Positions 57,813 through 64,000 of a stretch of DNA of 64,000 bases are shown here, one piece after another. Each line of letters starts with the position of its first letter. Position 1 is the stretch's first letter. The DNA lies in contig NW_022881603.1 of assembly GCF_003369915.1 (NCBI RefSeq), positions 21,883,515 through 21,947,514 on the forward strand. Direction: 5' to 3'. A program made the position numbers and the translations under genes. Source of the DNA: Drosophila miranda. Lineage: Eukaryota; Arthropoda; Insecta; Diptera; Drosophilidae. The notes beneath the pieces were generated by a model, which saw only the letters and a list, made by a program, of their open reading frames with translations, was not told the DNA's origin and did no database searches.

Positions 57813-58740
57813 CTATAGGCGAATGCAGTTTGTGACGAAATGCTGTTCGCAATGAACATCTTCCTCCGAAATTGATGAGGGCGAATAATCTCCATCGACT
57901 TCCCAAAACCGCCTTACAATATCGCACAAATTAGTCTCGCAAGTGGAGATGACAGGGGGATCTTCAACGGCTGCTAGCGCCGCACGGGCTTTCTCAGAGT
58001 TTTTATCACTTCCTGACACTATCCAGCCAAGTTTCGTCTTCTGCAATGTTGGCAATTGGTCTGACAGTCGAATCTGTCCAACGCACATTAATTCGAAGAA
58101 CAAACCAGCACCTATCAACAGATCGACACGCTGGGGCTTGGCGAAATTAGGATCAGCCAGTTTTAGATTATTTGGCATTGGCCAATCCTTTGCGTCTTGG
58201 CCGAAGTTAGGCTGCATTCCTGTGATTGAGGCAGTGATAATTGCAGAGAGGAAACCGCGATAGCTTTCGTCTTGAGATTGCAGGACGATGTCCACAGCCT
58301 TGCTGGATGGTAGAATTGACTCTCCAATACCGGCGATTTGAACGTGAGACGGGTGAGGATCTAACTGCAGCTGATTGGCGAGTCTCGATGTTATAAAGTT
58401 AACCTGAGAAGCGGAATCTAAAATGGCACGACATGGAATAAGCGATCCAAAACGGCCCCTGACATATACGATTGCAGTAGCTAGCAGCACGTTTTGGCTA
58501 GGCAAAGATTTTTGACTCGAGGGGGGAGGGCTAATATATTTGCTTGCTACTAGGGCACTTGCAGGATCATGCTGGGTCGATTCCGTGCTCGGCGACGGCA
58601 ACTCAGCGTCAGCGCCCGACTGCATGTGGAGCAGTGTGTGATGCTTGGCTTGGCAATTTCTACATGCCCCTGACTTGCAGCGTTGCAATGAATGGCCTTT
58701 GTTGAGGCAGTTTAGACATGTTTAGTTTAGGAATTGTTAC
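57813..58740 (-). pseudogene. BEL/Pao nucleocapsid knuckles and aspartic protease region
   Basis: On the minus strand a frame opened by Cys-rich knuckles (CKSGACRNCQAKHH) leads into the protease, with ILDSASQVNFI near 58420, and ends at TAG 57815-57813, in the same frame as the RT that follows. The gag frame overlaps its start, and reading passes from one frame to the other by a shift near 58725-58740, upstream of the knuckles. The TAG therefore separates protease from RT. BEL elements normally encode one Gag-Pol protein, so both the shift and the stop are lesions. Confidence 0.78.
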
Positions 58741-59691
58741 CATAGCCGATCCCAAATTTTCCAGCATCCGACATCTTGCTTCCAAGAATGAGGCCATGCT
58801 TGACCACCGAGGCAATCCTGACGTCGGCAAGTTCTCTTCCCATTTCTCCTTGGTTTTGTGGTCCAATTTCGTGCCTATGATGAAGATCAGCAACCCATCG
58901 GAAATCTCCTGCGGGGTCGCCAAGGTCTGAAGTGCACGCAAGTGCGAATTGATTTTGTCGCTGAGCGCGCGCAAGCCGATAGCAGAGCCCTTCTCCACCC
59001 CTTGCAGCCCGAAAATAGCCTTGACGTGTGCCTGAAAATGTAACAGTTTATTATCGAATCGCAACATTAGTAAATTCAACGCCTTGTCGTAATTCTCCTC
59101 AGAAAGTTCCAAGGAACGAATCGTATCCAGCGCAGCACCATCTAGACATCCACGAAGATATTGGAATTTTTCGATGATTGGTATACGATGGTCTTTGTGC
59201 ACCATTGTCGAGAACATCGAGTGGAATTCTGGCCAATCCATGTAGTTCCCACCGAATCGCGGAAGCTGCAACTCGGGCATTCGAGAACGGCCTATACTAT
59301 TATAGGCGAACAACGACGAATTCCCCTCGAGAGTATGCCGAGCCGTTGAATTGGCAACATTTACCGTGCGAGCAGCCATCAACTCCCGCGACAGCCTGGA
59401 CCTAACCTTGACATAAACATTCGAGAAGTCCAGCCGGGCATCATGGGCTAACTGCAGGAAATCCAGCCTTTCAAGGCTCGTTTGAGCGGCATCGAAATCC
59501 GCATTCATTCGCTCGATCTGCTCTAAGCGAGCTTGAAGTTCTGCCTCATCTAACTCGGCAAGCTCTTCCTTGGTGAGAAAGCGATCCATGGCCTTTAGTT
59601 GGCGCGCGATGGACTCGGCCTTGTGCTTGTAGAAATCTACATCACTCGGCATTGCTGCGTTCGCGACATTGGTAGGCTCAGGTGCTGCCAT
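58660..59691 (-). CDS. BEL/Pao Gag (DUF1759-type)
   Basis: About 343 residues from ATG 59691 (MAAPEPTNVANAAMP). It begins with a coiled-coil-like stretch rich in Glu, Leu and Arg, followed by the conserved capsid segment with LPRFGGNYMDWPEFHSMF and KFQYLRGCLDGAA, diagnostic of BEL/Pao Gag. The last 20 or so residues are out of frame with the zinc knuckles because of the shift near 58735. It would assemble virus-like particles around the element RNA. Confidence 0.85.
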   Translation of the reverse strand: MAAPEPTNVANAAMPSDVDFYKHKAESIARQLKAMDRFLTKEELAELDEAELQARLEQIERMNADFDAAQTSLERLDFLQLAHDARLDFSNVYVKVRSRLSRELMAARTVNVANSTARHTLEGNSSLFAYNSIGRSRMPELQLPRFGGNYMDWPEFHSMFSTMVHKDHRIPIIEKFQYLRGCLDGAALDTIRSLELSEENYDKALNLLMLRFDNKLLHFQAHVKAIFGLQGVEKGSAIGLRALSDKINSHLRALQTLATPQEISDGLLIFIIGTKLDHKTKEKWEENLPTSGLPRWSSMASFLEARCRMLENLGSAMVTIPKLNMSKLPQQRPFIATLQVRGM

Positions 59692-60055
59692 GTTGAGGTT
59701 TTAAAAGAGTCACTCAGCACGACCGAAAAAGACACCCTGTATACGTATAAACGTGGGAACCGAAAGCAAAGGGATTACAGCTAATGCCTTTAGCTGTGCG
59801 GCTGTGTGAGCTGTCCGATTCCGCTTTGTACTCCGCTTGTGTGTATTAGTGAGTTCGCTGCACTGCCTACCGCACTGCACTGACCGAATTGTCGCGACAG
59901 AGAAATTAATAGCCAGCAATGCGTGTATGTAAGTGTGTTTTAGCACCGAATTGTGCTTAACCGCCGAAAATTTGCTAGGGCTAACGAATGTCGATCGCGA
60001 ATGATTATTAATTGACACTGCAACTCAGAGATCACGTCGGGGTCACCAAATTTTA

Positions 60056-60427
60056 TGTGGAGATAATGTTTTTTATCCCCAATCGGCCGACTAATTATTT
60101 CAAATTAAATAAAACTCGGCGCAGAAATAAAATTACGATATGTTCTTTAATGCGTGACATCCAAATTGCAAGTGTGGCGTGCCTGCCCCTTTCCTTGCCG
60201 CTCCGATCGCTAAGCGCAGCTTCGCTCGGCCGACGTCGGTAGGCAGAAGCAAAGCGGAGATAGCGAAGAGCGAGCTGGCAGAGAGCGTTTAGCAGGGCAA
60301 GCAAGCGCAGAGCTTTAACAAACAAATGAGTGACATAGACATAAGTAACAAACAAAATAAGCGGCTGAGGGCCAAGAATTAGGTGCTATTTGGCAACCAG
60401 CTAATCGGCTGGGTTCTGCTCCGAACA
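60056..60427 (-). repeat. 5' LTR of the BEL/Pao element
   Basis: 372-bp repeat with TG...CA ends. On the minus strand it is followed by the primer-binding site and about 360 bp of leader before the gag ATG. Confidence 0.93.
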
Positions 60428-61547
60428 TACCCGATACTCAAAATGAGTATTGGGGTATATTAGATTTGTGGTAAAAGTGGATGTGTGTAACGTCCAAAAG
60501 GAATCGTTTCCGACCCCATAAAGTATATATATTCCTGATCAGCATCAATAGCCGAGTCGATTGAGCCATGTCTGTCTGTCCGTCTGTCCGTCTGTCCGTA
60601 AGTCCGTCTGTCCGTCTGTCCGTCCCCTTCAGCGCATAGTGCTCAAAGACTATAAGAGCTAGAGCAACGATGCTTTGGATCCAGACTTCTGTGATATGTC
60701 ACTGCTACAAAATTACTTCAAAACTTCGCCCCGCCCACTTCCGCCCCCACAAAGGACGAAAATCTGTGGCATCCACAATTTTAAAGATATGAGAAAACCA
60801 AAAACGTAGAATTGTAGACAATGACCATATCTTCTAGAGTGCTAAATCTGAACCAGAACGTATAATTATTATAGCCAGAATCAAGAAAACAATTTAATTT
60901 TTTCTCGCCTTGTCTCTCTCTAACACACACGTAGCATAGCCGGATTTGCTTAGAGTAAAACATTAGCGCCTAGATCTCAGAGACTAAAAAAGCTAGAGCA
61001 ACCAAATTTGGTATCCACACTCCTAATATATCGGACCGAGACGAGTTTGTTTCAAAATTTCGCCACACCCCCTTCCGCCCCCGCAAAGGATGAAAATCTG
61101 GGGATATTCACAAATCTCAGAGACTATTAAGGCAAGAGTAACCAAATTTGGTATCCGCACTCCTGTTAGATCTCACTATAAGACATATATCTCAAAATTT
61201 CGCCCCACCCCCTTCCGCCCCCACAAAGGACGAAAATCTGTTACATCCACAATATTGAGGATACGAGAAAACTAAAAACGCAGAATCATAGATAATGATC
61301 ATATATATCAGATTGCTGAATCTGGATCAGATCAGATCATTTTTATAGCCAAAAGGAACAAATCAATTTGCACTGGCTACGCAGCACCCGACGTCACGCT
61401 CAGACTGATTTTCTGTCTCTCTCGCACGCACTCCTTGTCGTGTCGTTTAATATTAGCGGCGTCTGCCGGAGGAGAGCCATACTGACTTAGTATCGGGTAT
61501 AACTGTAGAGTTGCGGTGTCCGCAGCAACTCACAACGTTCCCCCTCG

Positions 61548-63152
61548 TTTTTTGTTTCATTTTTCGATTTATTAAACAATTTCCATAGGTATACTCGTGT
61601 ATGATATATGGGATTTTTGCACACACGCATCGGGCAGTGCCGCCCACTCGCACTCTCCGGGCCAAGAAGAAACCCGTTTGGAAGCCTGGCCAGCGGCAGT
61701 GGCTGCCTGCATGCCTGAACTAATTGTCGCACAATTTTTCACCGTGCGGGCCAGAAGCAGGCCGGCCCCAATATTAGATCCCATCCTGCCACGGATGCAT
61801 GGTTGCCGGTGGGCAACGGGAAGCGTGTTGTGCGTACCGCTTGCATAACATCCACAGCCACATCCATAGCCAGCCAAATTGGGAGAGTAATCACAGAGCA
61901 GGGGTTTATGTGATCGGATGATTAAACTTCCTGCCAGGAGGTTGCTAAATTCCCTTTTAAATTTATGCTAATTAAATGTACTGAAACAGGAACCGAAAAT
62001 GGAATTTTCCAGAACAACTTAATGGCAAGGGTTCATCCCGATCTTGATGGACCTGTGTGGGCTCTGCTAAAAATAAATGATGTAAATTATAAAAAACGAG
62101 TCGGCCATGGCATCCATTTTGTTGGTGGGGAGTTGGAGACTGCCCCACGGATGACATAATCTGATGTGTATTGAACTGACATTTGCTGGCTCGACTCTCT
62201 GCTTTCGTTCCATTTGGAGACGATGCCGATGCTGCCTGACCTTAGCCAGGTCCACACTTTTGGCAAGATATTGCATCCTTGAGGTGGATAAAAAATGTCT
62301 CAAAGCCTTCAATGCCGGCCTCTGTGGCAGATCGGTGGCAGAGCGTAGAACGTGCCATGTGGCAAGTGGTGCCAGCCTCAACCTTGGCCGTCATTTGGCG
62401 GTGGCATTAAGAAATTTAACCACATTACACGGCCACACTGCGTATACTCGATGGGGCTTTACTTCCGGCAGTCGCATGCGCTCCTCCGCTCATCTCTGGT
62501 CTGCTCTTCTCTGTGCGATGTAGCGCCAAGTCATCTTCAAGTTCAGGACAAATTGATACAATATTTATTGCCAGTCATGTCGTCAGTCATCATTTCTGTT
62601 CGGCTTGGTTCGCCTTGATATAATATTGTAATGCCAGAATGAATGAGGGCTGTGCGTACTTTTATTTTTCAGTCTCAATTGCATAAATATCGCGACGATC
62701 GATGATGACCTGAACACGTTCGCTCTCACTACGCAATTGGCTAACTAAAACAAATACGAGTCCACTAAAATAATCACAAAACGAAATTACAATTCTATTC
62801 TTTGTACATGAGGCGAAAGCAAATTATAATTCTGAGAATCAAGCCATAAAAATGATATTCGGGAATATCCCGAAATCGACTGCGTCTCTAGAATTGTTTT
62901 TTGCAAAAGTATGCCGCAGTTGTGGGTGAATCATTACTGACCTAGCCCAACCGACAGATTGGGTATCTGCTGGTACCACATTCTAGAACAATATATACGA
63001 TGGATGGACACCTAATGACCAAATATTAGGGATGCTGAATGTTATATGTATTGATATATGGATGGAAATGGGATTGGATTTGGCAGTTAATTAGCTTGTG
63101 CTTGATAAGCAACATTATGTGCTTGTACGATTGTCTGAAATTGCATGCATTT
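61548..63152. other. Intergenic DNA, no gene recognised
   Basis: Single-copy-looking sequence after DINE-1 copy F. The short open frames on both strands have no domain or splice context. Confidence 0.4.
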
Positions 63153-63606
63153 TTAATAGAGATCTACTTGTCTTGTTCGGAATGATTCGGAGCTCTCACC
63201 TTTTGAATGCTGTGGATGGCCGTGATCTCTTTTCTTGTGGCGATAGAGATTTGTGATGTATCTGAAAGATTTGCCGCACAGATTGGACCTGTGTAGCTTT
63301 GCTGACGAGCTTTTCGCATGGCTGTCAGTAATGCGCTGCCTTAATGGCACATCATCTTGGTCATCCTCCGTATCGCTGAAGTGAAATATGGCACGCTTTT
63401 TGATCCCTGTGCGGACTACAGAATCGGAGGATCGGCCTGGACCATGGTCAACTGGAAATACGCCGTTTGTTAAGTGGGAAATTGGAATTGCCGACATTTC
63501 GCTCACCTCAATCTTGGTTAGCTCTCCAACAATAGCTGATTGAAGGCCTTCACGACAAGGTGCCGGCATTTCAATCCAGTAACATCCCTTTTGAAAAGCG
63601 AGCCTA
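63153..63606 (-). pseudogene. Candidate zinc-finger gene exon or remnant with a degenerate finger
   Basis: An open frame on the minus strand (ATG 63569, stop 63153) encodes about 138 residues. Residues near the end, NLCGKSFRYITNLYRHKKRDH, are a C2H2 finger of the kind found in fly BTB/zinc-finger proteins, but the first Cys of the C-x2-C pair is Ser (HRSNLC), so zinc binding should fail or be weak. A consensus donor (AAAAG/GTGAG) at 63200/63199 follows the finger, and an acceptor-like AAAAAATAG precedes position 63606 with the frame open across it, so it may be an internal exon of a larger gene. No partner exon was found to the left. It could equally be a gene fragment. The family beyond C2H2 is not recognised. 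Confidence 0.4.
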
Positions 63607-63837
63607 TTTTTTATAACAAAACACTGTTAGGAAGAGCAGCTGATTGCGCCTGACAGCACACTTTAAAAATCAGATGGTAGCTGGTGCCGGGGATGCGACT
63701 GGCGCCATCTGCAATTTTGCAGCAACGAGCTATGTATTGTATGCAAAAAAATTCAAATAGTTCAAGAAATCGCCGCTGGGGCGCTACTGATCGCAGAGTT
63801 CAAGTAGTCTGGCAGTTCTGTTATCTTAGGCAGTAAT

Positions 63838-64000
63838 TATACCCGATACTCAAAATGAGTATTGGGGTATATTAGATTTGTGGTAAAAGTGGATGTGTGT
63901 AACGTCCAGAAGGAATCGTTTCCGACCCCATTAGTGTATATATATTATTGATCAGCATCACTAGCCGAGTCGATTGAGCCCTGTCTGTCTGTCTGTCTGT
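63838..64000 (+). mobile_element. DINE-1/INE-1-like Helitron, copy G, cut by the window end
   Basis: It begins TTATACCCGATACTCAAAATG, the right-hand family end seen in copies C and F, and continues through the GTCGATTGAGCC block into the GTCTGTCT array. It runs out of the window, so its length is unknown. Confidence 0.88.

Larger units (their letters stand above)
54228..60427 (-). mobile_element. BEL/Pao LTR retrotransposon (6.2 kb)
   Basis: TG...CA LTRs of 372 bp lie at 54228-54599 (3' LTR) and 60056-60427 (5' LTR), since the element reads on the minus strand. A 5-bp target duplication TACCC flanks it. On the minus strand a primer site TGGTGACCCCGACGTGATC (60030-60048) starts 7 bases inside the 5' LTR, and a G-rich polypurine tract (54600-54613) precedes the 3' LTR. 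Gag, protease, RT, RNase H and integrase occur in BEL/Pao order without envelope. The LTRs differ at about ten positions, a moderately recent insertion. Confidence 0.94.
54220..61547 (+). mobile_element. DINE-1/INE-1-like Helitron, copy F, split by a BEL/Pao element
   Basis: The element starts TTATACCC at 54220-54227, is interrupted, and continues at 60428 with TACCCGATACTC through to CCCCCTCGT at about 61547. Its outer ends and internal blocks match the other copies in the same orientation as copy C. The interruption is exactly the BEL element; TACCC is present on both sides as its target duplication. The tetranucleotide array is at about 60571-60625. Confidence 0.9.

Overview
The window is insect DNA, almost certainly from a Drosophila of the obscura group. 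It has short introns, CAAC/AAAC-type start contexts, single-copy fly genes (a Sin1 orthologue, a LARP6/achilles orthologue and a seven-finger C2H2 protein matching CG17385) and several 1.1-kb INE-1/DINE-1-like Helitrons of the kind abundant in that group. From memory these genes lie on Muller element C (2R of D. melanogaster). In D. miranda that element is the neo-X/neo-Y pair, and the TE load, broken genes and local duplication here would fit a degenerating neo-Y. That chromosome assignment is inference.

Layout: 1-3492 has no recognisable gene. 3493-8635 is a recent 2.8-kb tandem duplication carrying a secreted pepsin-type aspartic protease; copy 1 is intact, and copy 2 has a 511-bp deletion that removes the second catalytic half. 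9446-10558 is a DINE-1 element. 13284-25540 is a nested block: a nearly intact Ty3/gypsy element with 110-bp LTRs and a 5-bp target duplication lies directly before a second, decayed gypsy element, whose reverse transcriptase is split by two DINE-1 copies in opposite orientation. 25541-30011 is unremarkable.

30012-36760 is the gene island: DINE-1, the minus-strand zinc-finger gene, a 0.5-kb head-to-head promoter, Sin1 (carrying two offsetting frameshifts), then a DINE-1 with a 33-G run. 37689-45332 is a long-LTR gypsy of the Osvaldo/Ulysses type with about 1% LTR divergence but broken ORFs. 49986-52550 is the intact one-exon LARP6 gene. 54220-61547 is a DINE-1 split by a 6.2-kb BEL/Pao element on the minus strand. 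63200-63606 is a possible zinc-finger exon, and a further DINE-1 runs off the window end at 63838.

The host genes have separate jobs: Sin1 is a TORC2 subunit, the LARP6 protein binds RNA, the zinc-finger protein is a probable transcription factor, and the protease is secreted or lysosomal. Only the zinc-finger gene and Sin1 share a control region. Most of the remaining information in the window concerns the order and mechanism of transposon insertion. Boundaries, repeats and frames were read by eye; no database search was possible.
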